From positions 1,487,247-1,551,246 of the forward strand of contig NZ_KI519455.1 of the NCBI RefSeq assembly GCF_000482545.1: a stretch of DNA of 64,000 nucleotides, in the 5' to 3' direction. Positions 8,654 through 17,008 of this stretch are shown here, piece by piece. How positions within the stretch are numbered: position 1 is the stretch's first letter; each line of letters begins with the position of its first letter. This DNA comes from Arthrobacter sp. 35W (GTDB lineage Bacteria; Actinomycetota; Actinomycetes; Actinomycetales; Micrococcaceae). The position numbers and the translations under genes were made by a program. The notes below the pieces were generated by a model. The model did no database searches and was not told the origin of the DNA. It saw only the letters and a program-made list of their open reading frames with translations.

Positions 8654-9910
8654 ATGACTGAACCAGATCTCGCCACACTGAGCCCCGATGCGGAGCGCAT
8701 GTGGGCCGACATCATGGAGCTCTCCTCCATCGTGGACGACGCCAGCCCGGGATGGTCGCGGGAAGTGTTTTCCGAGCCCTACAAGGCCTCCCGCGAGTGG
8801 ACGCTGGCCCGCATGCGCGGTGCCGGGCTGGAAACCTCCATCGACGCCGCCGGCAACATCGTCGGGCGCCTGCCCGGACTGGACCCCAACGCGCCGTCCA
8901 TCGTCACAGGGTCGCACACGGACACCGTCCACTCCGGCGGCCGCTTCGACGGCATCGTCGGCGTCATGGGCGCCATCGAGGCGGCCCGCACGCTGCAGGA
9001 ATCGGGCACCCGGCTCACCAGCGATTTGATAGTGGTGGACTTCCTCGGCGAGGAGGCCAACGATTTCGGCGTGAGCTGTGTGGGCTCCCGGGCCATTGCC
9101 GGCGTGCTGGAGCCCGGCCACCTTCAGCGGAAGAACCGCGACGGCGTCTCCATGGGGGACACGATGGCAGCCTTCGGTCTGGACCCCCACGCGGCCGTGT
9201 CGATGGCCTGGAACCCCCGCTCGGTGAAGTCCTACATTGAACTCCACGTGGAGCAGGGCCCGATGCTGGAAACCGCCGGCAACGAGATCGGCGTCGTCAC
9301 CTCCATCGCCGGCATTGAACGCCTGATGGCCGTCTTCACCGGCCGGGCCGACCACGCCGGCACCACCCCGATGGACCAGCGCGCCGACGCCCTGATCGCA
9401 GCCGCGGAGGCCATCCTCACCGTGGAACGCGTGGGCTGCGGCGCCCCCGTGCACGGCGTCACCACCACCGGCAAGATCGCCACCGGCCAGGGCGCCTTCA
9501 ACGTCGTTCCGGACTCGTCCACTATCTGGGCCGAGATCCGCAGCATCGATCCGAGCTGGCTCACAGGAGCCCGCCGCCGGATTGCCGAGCAGATTGCCAC
9601 AGACGCGGCCAAACGCGGCGTCGGCGTGGCCATCGACCTGCTCAATGACCAGGACCCGGTTCCGGCAGCGCAGTCCATGCAGGACACCGTCGCCGCGGCG
9701 GCCGGGTCCCTGGGGCTCAACTGGGCGGCGGTGCCCAGCGGCGCCGGCCACGATGCGGCCCACATGGCCCACCTTGGCCCGATGGGGATGATCTTTGTCC
9801 CCTCCCGCGGCGGCCGCAGCCACTGCCCCGAGGAGTGGACCGACATCAACCACCTGCGCTCCGGCGTCCAGGTGCTCGCAGCAACTTTGATGCGCCTGGA
9901 TCAGGCGTAA
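8654..9910 (+). CDS. M20 family amidohydrolase (allantoate amidohydrolase / N-carbamoyl-L-amino acid hydrolase)
   Basis: 418 residues from the ATG at 8654, with GGAAAG about eight bases upstream. The binuclear metal ligands of this family are all present: His88 in GSHTDT, Asp99 in GGRFDG, Glu134 in LGEEANDFG, His198 in IELHVEQG and His390 in RSHCPEEWT. The dimerisation-lid motif DHAGTTPMDQRADAL is also there. These enzymes split the linear ureide made by the neighbouring cyclic amidohydrolase: allantoate to ureidoglycine or ureidoglycolate plus ammonia and CO2, or an N-carbamoyl-L-amino acid to the amino acid. The pairing with a ring-opening enzyme and a transporter fits either route. Confidence 0.85.
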   Translation: MTEPDLATLSPDAERMWADIMELSSIVDDASPGWSREVFSEPYKASREWTLARMRGAGLETSIDAAGNIVGRLPGLDPNAPSIVTGSHTDTVHSGGRFDGIVGVMGAIEAARTLQESGTRLTSDLIVVDFLGEEANDFGVSCVGSRAIAGVLEPGHLQRKNRDGVSMGDTMAAFGLDPHAAVSMAWNPRSVKSYIELHVEQGPMLETAGNEIGVVTSIAGIERLMAVFTGRADHAGTTPMDQRADALIAAAEAILTVERVGCGAPVHGVTTTGKIATGQGAFNVVPDSSTIWAEIRSIDPSWLTGARRRIAEQIATDAAKRGVGVAIDLLNDQDPVPAAQSMQDTVAAAAGSLGLNWAAVPSGAGHDAAHMAHLGPMGMIFVPSRGGRSHCPEEWTDINHLRSGVQVLAATLMRLDQA

Positions 9911-9955
9911 CCTTTTTCTCGTCCCGGCAACGGGCATCCCCACGAAAGCACTCTC

Positions 9956-11302
9956 ATGACAACAGCTCCGCCGTCGACGATGGCCTCCAACGAAAAGTCC
10001 CTTGACCAGCAGCGCCGCGGCGCGCTCCGCGGCGGCGTTTTCGGCTACTACGTTGACCAGTTCGACATCTTCCTGCCGATCATCACCCTTGCCCCGGCGA
10101 TGAGCTACTTCAACGGCGCCGGCACCTCGCCCGAGACCGCCGCGCTGTTCAGCTCGCTGATCTTCATCTCCACGCTTGTGGCGCGTCCGCTCGGTGCCGC
10201 CGTCTTCGGCAACTTCGCCGACAAGACCGGCCGCCGCCTGACCACCCTCATCGCCATCGGCGGTTTTGGTGTGGCGACACTGCTGATGGCCCTGCTGCCC
10301 GGCTACGCGACCATGGGACACTTTGGCCTGTTTGCGCTGATCGCCCTGCGCTTCATCGGTGGGTTCTTCCTCGGCGGCGAGTACTCCATTGCCATCCCCC
10401 TGGCGATGGAATGGTCGCCCAAGGAACGCCGCGGACCGCTGAGCGGCATGATCACCTCCATGGCCTCGGTGGCCAACGTGACGCTGGCCCTGATCACCTT
10501 TGTGCTGCTGTCGATCATGCCGTCCGCCGGCCCCGAATCGGCCTATGCCGTCTGGGGATGGCGCATCCCGTTTGTGGCAGGTGCCATCCTGGCGTTCGCC
10601 CTGTTCCTGTACTACCGCAACAACGTCCACGACACCCCGGACTTTGCGACGTCGGAGAAGGCCGAGAGCCCGTTCAAGGCACTCTTTGCGGGCGTCCACC
10701 GCCGCAGCCTGGTCCAGATCTTCATCCTGATGACGGGCATGTGGATCCTCAGCAACCTCAGCAACGCCGTGCTCACCGGCCGGCTCAAGGCCGATGCGCA
10801 TATCCCGGACCAGACGGTCAGTCTGATCATGTCCATCGCACCGCTCGTCACGGCGGGCTGCTTCATCGCCGCCGGCTTCATTTCGCAGAAGATCGGGCGC
10901 CGGACGTTCTACCGCTGGTACGCCGTCCTGATCATCGTGGTGGCTCCTGTCATGTACGTGCTGGCGATGACCGTGGGCGTGAACAACATTCCGCTCGCCG
11001 CCGTGCTGGCCGTCCTGGTCCAGGTCACCAGCCTGTGCGTGTTCGCCCCCGTGGGCGCCTACCTGAGCGAGCGCTTCCCGTCCAACATCCGCGCCAGCGG
11101 CTACGGCGTGGGCTACAGCCTGGCCGTGATCCTGCCGGCGTTCTACGAGTTCTACATCAAGGCGCTGGGGAACATCATGCCGGACCGCTTCGCCGTCGCC
11201 TCGCTGATCTGCCTGGCCGGTGTGCTGGTGTGGATCGGGGCCACCATGGGCCCGGAGACCAAGGATGTGAACCTGGCCGACGACGCCAGCTTCACCGTCT
11301 AA
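9956..11302 (+). CDS. MFS transporter, metabolite:H+ symporter type
   Basis: 448 residues with about 12 membrane helices. The DKTGRR loop between helices 2 and 3, the GGEYSIAIPLAMEWSPKERRG stretch and ERFPSNIRASGYGVGY are typical of the metabolite:H+ symporter branch of the sugar/organic-acid porters. It is the last gene of the ureide cluster, 45 bases after the M20 amidohydrolase, so it most likely imports the cyclic or linear ureide. The known Arthrobacter hydantoin importer HyuP belongs to another family (NCS1), so this would be an alternative transporter. The substrate is inferred from position only. Confidence 0.8.
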   Translation: MTTAPPSTMASNEKSLDQQRRGALRGGVFGYYVDQFDIFLPIITLAPAMSYFNGAGTSPETAALFSSLIFISTLVARPLGAAVFGNFADKTGRRLTTLIAIGGFGVATLLMALLPGYATMGHFGLFALIALRFIGGFFLGGEYSIAIPLAMEWSPKERRGPLSGMITSMASVANVTLALITFVLLSIMPSAGPESAYAVWGWRIPFVAGAILAFALFLYYRNNVHDTPDFATSEKAESPFKALFAGVHRRSLVQIFILMTGMWILSNLSNAVLTGRLKADAHIPDQTVSLIMSIAPLVTAGCFIAAGFISQKIGRRTFYRWYAVLIIVVAPVMYVLAMTVGVNNIPLAAVLAVLVQVTSLCVFAPVGAYLSERFPSNIRASGYGVGYSLAVILPAFYEFYIKALGNIMPDRFAVASLICLAGVLVWIGATMGPETKDVNLADDASFTV

Positions 11303-11316
11303 CGCCTTCACACGCC

Positions 11317-11385
11317 AAAATCGCGCCTCTTCCTAACAATCGCCCTCGGTACTCCGGCGCGAAAATTACGAAGGGGCGCGATTTT
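11317..11385. repeat. Long hairpin, AAAATCGCGCC family, copy 2 (between MFS gene and hutG)
   Basis: The arms 11317-11344 and 11358-11385 repeat the outer sequence of the 6263-6331 element (AAAATCGCGCC at the left, GGGGCGCGATTTT at the right). The inner third of the left arm has diverged, so the stem is less perfect. It lies between the stops of two convergent genes and could terminate both. The two copies bracket the four-gene ureide cluster. Confidence 0.7.
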
Positions 11386-11387
11386 CG

Positions 11388-12347
11388 TTAGACCAGCAGA
11401 GTGTTCAGCAGGCGGGCTGCGACCTTGGCGGTGCGGTTGTCGATGTCGAACTCGGGGTTCAGCTCCGCCACATCCACGTGCAGCAGCTTCCCGCTCTCGG
11501 CCACCTGGCGGCAGACGGCGGCGATCACCGGCAGCGGCACGCCGTAGGCGGCGGGGGCGCTGACGCCGGGGGCCGTGGCCGCGGGCAGCACATCGAGGTC
11601 GATGGTCAGGTAGAGCACGTCCACTCCGGCCAGGAATGACTCCACAAAGCCGTGCGTGCGCTCGGCGGAGCAGTCCTCATCCAGCAGGTACTTCACATCC
11701 AGCCGGTGTGCCGTGTCGAAGAGGGTGCGGGTGTTGTTCGGCTCGCTGATGCCGACGACGGCGTAGTCCAGCGTGCGGCCGGCGGCGGCTTCGGCGTGGG
11801 CCATCTGCAGGAACGGCGTGCCGGAGCTGGGCTCGGGGGCCTCGCGCAGGTCGAAATGCGCATCCAGATTCAGCACGCCCAGGCGCTTGCCGCCTTGGAC
11901 CGCTGCCGAGGCTGCGACGCCCAGATAGCTGGCAAAGGCCGTCTCGTGGCCGCCGCCCAGCACGCAGGTGAGCGCACCGGCGTCGAGCAGCGCCGCAATG
12001 GCCCGGCCCGCGCGCGCCTGGCCGCCCTCCAGCTCATCACCGTCCACCACGATGTCGCCGGCATCGGCCACCGGGCGCTCGGAGTGGTAGGCCAGCGAGC
12101 CGAGGGCTGCACGGATGGCCGCGGGTGCTGCCGCTGCGCCCACCCGTCCCTTGTTGCGCGCCACCCCGGCGTCGGAGCGGAAGCCCAGCAGCGCCGTCGT
12201 CCGACCTCCGGTGGGAGAGCCTGCGGTGTCGCCTGCCGTGCCGGCGTTGACCGCCTGGAACCAGCGGCGGTGCTCCGCGCCGTCGCCGTCGTTCCGGCCG
12301 GTCCAGGGCTGCGGGGGAGTGTCTACTTCAACTGCGGGGAGGTCCAT
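11388..12347 (-). CDS. hutG: Formimidoylglutamase (arginase/agmatinase family)
   Basis: 319 residues. The arginase-family manganese ligands are complete: His134 in GGGHE, Asp162, His164 and Asp166 in LDAHFD, and Asp250 and Asp252 in TIDLDVLP. The GFRSDAGVARNKGRVGAAAAP segment and overall layout are those of HutG, which hydrolyses N-formimidoyl-L-glutamate to glutamate and formamide, the last step of one histidine pathway. hutH is 5 kb away on the other strand. The ureide cluster sits between the two, so the hut genes are scattered rather than in one operon. Confidence 0.88.
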   Translation of the reverse strand: MDLPAVEVDTPPQPWTGRNDGDGAEHRRWFQAVNAGTAGDTAGSPTGGRTTALLGFRSDAGVARNKGRVGAAAAPAAIRAALGSLAYHSERPVADAGDIVVDGDELEGGQARAGRAIAALLDAGALTCVLGGGHETAFASYLGVAASAAVQGGKRLGVLNLDAHFDLREAPEPSSGTPFLQMAHAEAAAGRTLDYAVVGISEPNNTRTLFDTAHRLDVKYLLDEDCSAERTHGFVESFLAGVDVLYLTIDLDVLPAATAPGVSAPAAYGVPLPVIAAVCRQVAESGKLLHVDVAELNPEFDIDNRTAKVAARLLNTLLV

Positions 12348-12361
12348 CCCTTAAGACAACA

Positions 12362-12395
12362 GCAGGCGCCCGGCCGTTGCCAGCCGGGCGCCTGC
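12362..12395 (-). terminator. Terminator after the purine permease
   Basis: A perfect 13-bp stem (GCAGGCGCCCGGC and its complement) with an 8-nt loop lies just past the stop of the minus-strand permease. It is followed on that strand by a T-rich TGTTGTCTT. Confidence 0.8.
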
Positions 12396-12424
12396 GTGGT
12401 GGTCTGGCATGCCAGACGTTGGAG

Positions 12425-13885
12425 CTACTTGATGCCGACGATCTGCTCGATCGGTCCAATGACGAAGAAGATCAGGAAGGCCGCTGCCACTGCCCACATC
12501 AGCGGGTGGATCTCCTTGGCGCGGCCCTGGAACAGGCGGATCAGTACGAAGGCGATGAAGCCCGCGCCCAGGCCGTTGGCGATGGAGTACGTGAATGGCA
12601 TCAGCGTGAACGTCAGGAAGGCCGGGATCGCGATGCCCCAGTCGGACCAGTCGATTTTGCCCACCTGGGAAACCATCAGGAAACCGACCACCACCAGAGC
12701 AGGGGCCACGGCCTCGAACGGCACCAGCGAGATCAGCGGGGTGAAGAACATGGCCACGATCAGCAGCAGGCCGGTGACCACCGAGGCCAGGCCCGTGCGG
12801 GCGCCCTCGCCGATGCCGGCGCCGGATTCCACGTAGATCTGGTTGGCGGAGACGGAGGCGCCACCGCCGGCGATGGCGCCAAAGGCATCCACCAGCAGCA
12901 CGCGGTCCACATTGGGGATGTTGCCGTCCTTGTCCAGAGTGCCGGCCTCCCGGGCCAGGCCCACCATGGTGCCCATGGCATCAAAGAAGATGCTCAGCAG
13001 GATGGCGAAGGCCAGCAGCACCGCGGCCAGCGCGCCCAGATGGGCAAAGGAGCCGAAGAGATTGACCTGGCCGATGAGGCTCAGATCCGGCCATTCCAGC
13101 CCGGTGAAGGCGGGGACCACCAGGGACCAGCCCTGCGGATTGGCCTTGGTGCCGTCAAAGCTGGGGCCGATGTGGAAGACGGCCTCCATCACATTGGCCA
13201 GCAGGGTGGCGGCGATGATGCCGATCAGGATGGCGCCCTTGACCTTGCGCACCACCAACCCGATGGTCAGCACCAGGCCCACCACGAACACCAGTGTGGG
13301 CCAGCCCAGCAGCTTGCCGTCAAAGCCCAGGCCCACGGGCACGGTGGTGTGGGCGATGTCCGGGATGCGGCGGACAAAACCGGCGTTGACCAGGCCGATC
13401 AGGGCAATGAACAGGCCGATGCCCACCACGATGGCCGTCTTCAGACCCTCCGGGACGGCCTTGAACACGGCGGTACGGAACCCTGTCAGCACCAGGATGA
13501 ACATGGTGATGCCGGAGAGGACCACCAGTCCCATCATGTCCGGCCACGTCAGTCCCGGGTGGCTGGCCACGGTCACGGCGACAAAGGCGTTGACGCCCAG
13601 GCCTGTGGCGAGCGCGAAGGGATGCTTGGCCCACGCGCCCATCAGGATGGTCAGGACACCGGCCACGAAGGCCGTCACGGCGGCCACACGGCTGGGGCCG
13701 AGGATCTCGCCCGAGGAATCGGCGCCGGAGAGGATCAGCGGGTTCAGCACCACGATGTAGCTCATGGCAAAGAACGTGGCGAAGCCGCCGCGGATCTCCC
13801 GTGAGTAGTTGGATCCGCGCTCGGTGATCTTGAAATATCGATCCACCCGCGACAATTTGGTCTCGGTCGGCATGGTTGCAGCCAC
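12425..13885 (-). CDS. NCS2 nucleobase permease, AzgA (adenine/guanine/hypoxanthine) type
   Basis: 486 residues with 12-14 hydrophobic segments. The N-terminus (RYFKITERGSNYSREIRGGFATFFAMSYI), the ALATGLGVNAF motif and SANQIYVESGAGIGEGARTG are characteristic of the AzgA/PbuG branch of NCS2 transporters, which import hypoxanthine, guanine or adenine by proton symport. The GTG start at 13885 is favoured over the ATG at 13873 because GGAGGG lies seven bases before it. The gene stands alone, with its own terminator. Purine supply fits the neighbouring ureide catabolism, but no shared operator is visible. Confidence 0.88.
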   Translation of the reverse strand: MAATMPTETKLSRVDRYFKITERGSNYSREIRGGFATFFAMSYIVVLNPLILSGADSSGEILGPSRVAAVTAFVAGVLTILMGAWAKHPFALATGLGVNAFVAVTVASHPGLTWPDMMGLVVLSGITMFILVLTGFRTAVFKAVPEGLKTAIVVGIGLFIALIGLVNAGFVRRIPDIAHTTVPVGLGFDGKLLGWPTLVFVVGLVLTIGLVVRKVKGAILIGIIAATLLANVMEAVFHIGPSFDGTKANPQGWSLVVPAFTGLEWPDLSLIGQVNLFGSFAHLGALAAVLLAFAILLSIFFDAMGTMVGLAREAGTLDKDGNIPNVDRVLLVDAFGAIAGGGASVSANQIYVESGAGIGEGARTGLASVVTGLLLIVAMFFTPLISLVPFEAVAPALVVVGFLMVSQVGKIDWSDWGIAIPAFLTFTLMPFTYSIANGLGAGFIAFVLIRLFQGRAKEIHPLMWAVAAAFLIFFVIGPIEQIVGIK

Positions 13886-14141
13886 GAAATGCCCTCCAGC
13901 ACTTGGCGAAAAAAGAGGTGATTGTTCGTCATACTATCGGCCCGCTGTGCTGTGGAGGAGGCCGGGAACGACGTCGATGGCGGGCAAGTGGGAAATCTCA
14001 CCGCGGGCGCCGCCGGACGTGCCGCCGGCGGTGCTGCGCTTCGGCGTCCGGCCCGGCCCTGTGGCGTACCGTGGAGGGAGGGCCGCCCGTGCGGCCGCGA
14101 TGTTCTTTGACCGTTTTTGCCATTCCACAGATGGGTGAGCC
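13886..14141. other. Divergent intergenic region between purine permease and CopC gene
   Basis: 256 bases that must hold promoters for both flanking genes. On the minus strand a TAGTAT hexamer is the best -10 candidate for the permease. I looked for a purine riboswitch core on that strand and did not find one. Nothing else is recognisable. Confidence 0.4.
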
Positions 14142-14741
14142 ATGACCTCCGCCGCCAGCCTTCCCGCACCAGCACCTGCGCCAGCCCGCTCCCTGCGCCC
14201 GGCGCTCCGCGCGCTGCTGGCCGCCGCCGCGGCCCTGCTGCTCTCCTTCGGTGCCGCCTCCGGCGCCTGGGCCCACGATTCCGTGGAGTCCACCGAGCCG
14301 GCCAACGGCTCCACCGTTGCTGTGGTCCCCGGCCAGGTGACAGTCACGCTGAGCGACACCCCCGGGGCGCTGGGCTCGGCCATCAAGGTGCTCGATGCCA
14401 GCGGTACGGACTGGGCCACGGGCCCCGTCCAGGTGGTGGACAATGTGGCGACGCAGCAGGTGAAGGCCGGTGCTCCGTCGGGCGCCTACACGGTCCAGTG
14501 GCGTCTGGTCTCCTCCGACAGCCACCCGATTGAGGGCAGCTTCACCTTCACGGCCGGCAGCCCGGACGGTGCCGCTGCCGGAACCGCCGCACCGCTGGTG
14601 CAGACCACTGAAGCCGCGGCACCGCAGGCCGCCAGCAGCGACGGCATCCCGTGGAGCGTCATCGCCATGATCGCCGTCCTCGTAGCCCTCGTCGCCGGCC
14701 TCGTCATCTTCGCCAAGCGCCGCCTCGGCACCGACGACTAG
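14142..14741 (+). CDS. CopC-domain copper-binding protein, secreted and membrane anchored
   Basis: 199 residues: an N-terminal signal peptide ending at GAWA, so the mature protein would begin with His45 (HDSVESTEPANG); a CopC beta-barrel (about residues 45-135, ending in WRLVSSDSHPIEGSFTF); a short Ala/Thr/Pro linker; and a C-terminal membrane helix (about 166-190) with a positive end. An amino-terminal histidine followed by acidic residues is the Cu(II)-binding arrangement of the CopC family. The usual CopD partner is not beside it. It most likely binds or delivers copper at the outer face of the membrane. Confidence 0.85.
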   Translation: MTSAASLPAPAPAPARSLRPALRALLAAAAALLLSFGAASGAWAHDSVESTEPANGSTVAVVPGQVTVTLSDTPGALGSAIKVLDASGTDWATGPVQVVDNVATQQVKAGAPSGAYTVQWRLVSSDSHPIEGSFTFTAGSPDGAAAGTAAPLVQTTEAAAPQAASSDGIPWSVIAMIAVLVALVAGLVIFAKRRLGTDD

Positions 14742-14758
14742 CTGCGCAATCAGCGATC

Positions 14759-14935
14759 GGCGGTTTTAGGGGGCCGGGAGCACGGATGCTGTCTTCCCCG
14801 GCCTCGCAAGCTCGGCCGGGGCCCCTCGGCAGAATCCTTTCGGGCGTCCGCGATGGGCCCACGGGTGCGCGGGACCCGGCGCGAGCTTGCGAGCGGTGGG
14901 AGCGCCCGGGGACGGGCGGGCCCCCTAAAACCGCC
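14759..14935. repeat. Long composite inverted repeat between convergent genes
   Basis: Perfect 17-bp arms (GGCGGTTTTAGGGGGCC at 14759-14775, complement at 14919-14935) enclose 143 bases. Inside, CTCGCAAGCTCG near 14802 pairs with CGAGCTTGCGAG near 14893. The inner block beginning CCTCGCAAGCTCGG resembles one at about 56347. It lies between the convergent CopC and flavoprotein genes and may terminate both. The size and nested design suggest a repeat element rather than a simple terminator. Confidence 0.65.
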
Positions 14936-14946
14936 AGAGCGCGCTG

Positions 14947-15552
14947 CTAGGCGGTGGCGGGGGTGCCGGACTGGATGGAGATGGCGGCACCTACCTGCTT
15001 GGCCTGCTGCAGAATCTCACGCGTCGTCGGGGCCACCAGATCGCCCACACCCACCAGGTACATGCCCAGGGAGCGCAGCACCGACAGGATGTCACGGCCC
15101 ACCTTGATGCCCAGGGAGCGCAGCAGCGACCGCAGTTGGTTCTGTGCACAGCGCGTCAGCACAATGTTTTGGGCCAGCAGCACGCCCTCGGCGGTGTGGA
15201 CAACCCACGGCTGCGGGGAGGCAGCGGCGTCCGGATTACGGCTCAGCTGGACTGCCGCGGTGGTGGGGCGCACGTCCATCTGGTGGGTGTCGGCGTAGCG
15301 GCGCAGCAGGCGCATGATGTCTGCGCGCTCGTTCAGGGCGGCCGGATCGTCCAATGAGGCCTGGCGCATCGTTGCGGAGGAGCCCAGGAAATTGGCGCCA
15401 TCGACCACGACAGCGTTGACGCCCTGGCGGCACAGCTCGCTGGCCACGGCCAGCCCGGAGAATCCGGAGCCAATCACCACGGTCGTGCAGGACTCCGAAA
15501 CCAGGGGAAGACCCAGCCCTGTTGTTTCATGTTCGACACACACAGCAGTCAT
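14947..15552 (-). CDS. Short FAD-binding (flavoprotein N-terminal domain) protein
   Basis: 201 residues. TTVVIGSGFSGLAVASEL is a GxGxSG dinucleotide-binding Rossmann motif, followed by VVVDGANFLGSSA, so FAD or NAD(P) binding is likely. Flavin monooxygenases and thioredoxin reductase-like enzymes with this start are normally 300-500 residues, so the protein lacks a second nucleotide domain and much of a catalytic domain. The C-terminal half (LRSLLRSLGIKVGRDILSVLRSLG) looks helical. It is either a minimal flavin-binding protein or a remnant of a larger enzyme. It follows the frameshifted oxidase gene on the same strand. Confidence 0.55.
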   Translation of the reverse strand: MTAVCVEHETTGLGLPLVSESCTTVVIGSGFSGLAVASELCRQGVNAVVVDGANFLGSSATMRQASLDDPAALNERADIMRLLRRYADTHQMDVRPTTAAVQLSRNPDAAASPQPWVVHTAEGVLLAQNIVLTRCAQNQLRSLLRSLGIKVGRDILSVLRSLGMYLVGVGDLVAPTTREILQQAKQVGAAISIQSGTPATA

Positions 15553-15590
15553 CTCTTAATGCCTCCATGAACGGTTAGGAGAACGGTGTA

Positions 15591-15629
15591 TCCGGCACAG
15601 TCCTCCCCCAGGAGGGGCTATGTGCCGGA
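15591..15629. repeat. Hairpin overlapping the stop of the lactone oxidase pseudogene
   Basis: TCCGGCACA (15591-15599) pairs with TGTGCCGGA (15621-15629), and an inner CCTCC pairs with GGAGG. The stem includes the TAG stop (15618-15620) of the minus-strand oxidase gene. It may reduce read-through into the flavoprotein gene or form a weak terminator; no T-run follows. Confidence 0.5.
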
Positions 15630-17008
15630 CGGCAGTGGGGGTAAAACACGGTCCACATAGGCATTGCGAAATACGCCCATCGGATCCGCACTTTCCCGAA
15701 CACTACAGAACTTTTTCAGCTGTGGATAGAGGCTGTCCAGCGCGTCGTGGTGGAGAAAATGCCACTTCCCCCAGTGGGGGCGTCCGCCGTAGGAAAGGAA
15801 CAATTTCTCTGCCGAATGGAAGAAATCGAAAGGGTCCGTCCGCCAGTACTGGTGGACGGCAATGTAGCCCGAATCCCTCCCCTGTGCGGTGGACAGGGGG
15901 ATGTCATCCTTCGCCGCGCAGCGGACCTCCACGGGGAAGGAAATGCTAAAGCCCCCGCGGTTGATCATCCGGTCCAGCTCGCGCAGCACCTCGGGCAGCA
16001 GCTCCAACGGCACGGCGTATTCCATCTCCCGGAACCGCACCGTCCGTTCCGTGGCGAAGACCCTGTGGAGGCATCGGCAAACTCCCTGCTGCCCGTCCAT
16101 TGCGCCGCCGCCCGGTTCACGGCCGGGATGGTGCGCGGCAGCCTCCCGGTCGCGGCGCAGAGGGCGCCGAAGACGGTGTTGGAGAGCAGGACATCGTCCA
16201 CCAGATGCCGCAGCGGCCCCAATGGCGGCGGCACGGCCCCCGGGCCGGGACTGCCGCGACGCCCGCCCCGTGCGGAGCCCGCGGCGATGCGGGTGTTGGC
16301 CTTGGTCAGCGCCAGCTCCGTGTGCGGGAACCAGTAGAACTCGAAGTGGTCGGTGCTGCGCAGCCGCTCCGGCAGGGATTCCAGGACGGCGGCCAGCGGC
16401 TCCCGGCGTTCGACGGCGTGCAGGTCGAAGGACGGCACGCAGGCCAGTGCCACGGAGACAATGATGCCCAGGGCACCCAGCCCGATGCGCGCGGCCCAAA
16501 AGAGCTCCGGGTTGCTGGTGGGGGAGCAGCGGCGCACCTCGCCCAGCCCGGTGACCAGCACCAGTTCCACCACCTGGCTGGCCATCCCGCCAAAGGCCAG
16601 CCCCGTGCCATGGGTGCCGGTGGAGATGGCGCCGGCGATGCTCTGCCTGTCGATGTCGCCCATGTTTGCCAACGCCAGTCCGTAGGGTGCCAGCAGGGCC
16701 GGAACCTCGTGGAGCCGGGTGCCGGCGGCGAAGGTGGCGTGCCCCAGCGTGCGGTCCACCTTCAGCAGCCCGCTGAGAGCGTCCATGGACAGTTGGGTTC
16801 CGCTGGTCAAGGCGATGTCGGTGAAGCTGTGTCCGGCACCCACGGCCCTGACGGTGCCGCCGACCTGTGCCGCGGCCCGGACGATGTCCGCGATCTGTTC
16901 GACGCTGGACACCGCCGCCGTGGCGGCCGGTGTGCAGCGCTGGTCCCCGGCCCAGTTCCGCCACTGCGTGTTCGGACGTGTCCGTTCCTGTGCGACCCCA
17001 AATGTCAC
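15618..17008 (-). pseudogene. D-arabinono-1,4-lactone oxidase family protein, frameshifted
   Basis: The reading frame from the GTG at 17008 begins with an FAD-binding PCMH-type domain (RAVGAGHSFTDIALTSGTQLSM, then GDIDRQSIAGAISTGTHGTG). It continues as a sugar-lactone oxidase until FADAS near 16070. There it jumps to another frame, which carries the missing remainder (HRVFATERTVRFREMEYAVP through GGRPHWGKWH to the stop at 15618). One extra G in the GG at 16067-16068 would restore a single protein of about 460 residues, so either the gene is a recent pseudogene or the base was lost in sequencing. Its GTG overlaps the TGA of the upstream PLP-enzyme gene, showing translational coupling. Confidence 0.85.

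Noticed and set aside
6414-9910. A proven hydantoinase/carbamoylase (hyu) operon
   Set aside because: The family motifs fit allantoinase/allantoate amidohydrolase equally well, and neither a hydantoin racemase nor an NCS1-type HyuP permease is present, so a definite hyu name is not justified.
8345-11311. A 988-codon minus-strand open frame opposite the ureide cluster
   Set aside because: It spans several real plus-strand genes with intact catalytic motifs, and its composition (Gln, Gly, His, Asp rich) is that of an antisense frame.
13886-13960. Purine riboswitch ahead of the AzgA-type permease
   Set aside because: The conserved loop sequences of the guanine/adenine aptamer are not present on the minus strand.
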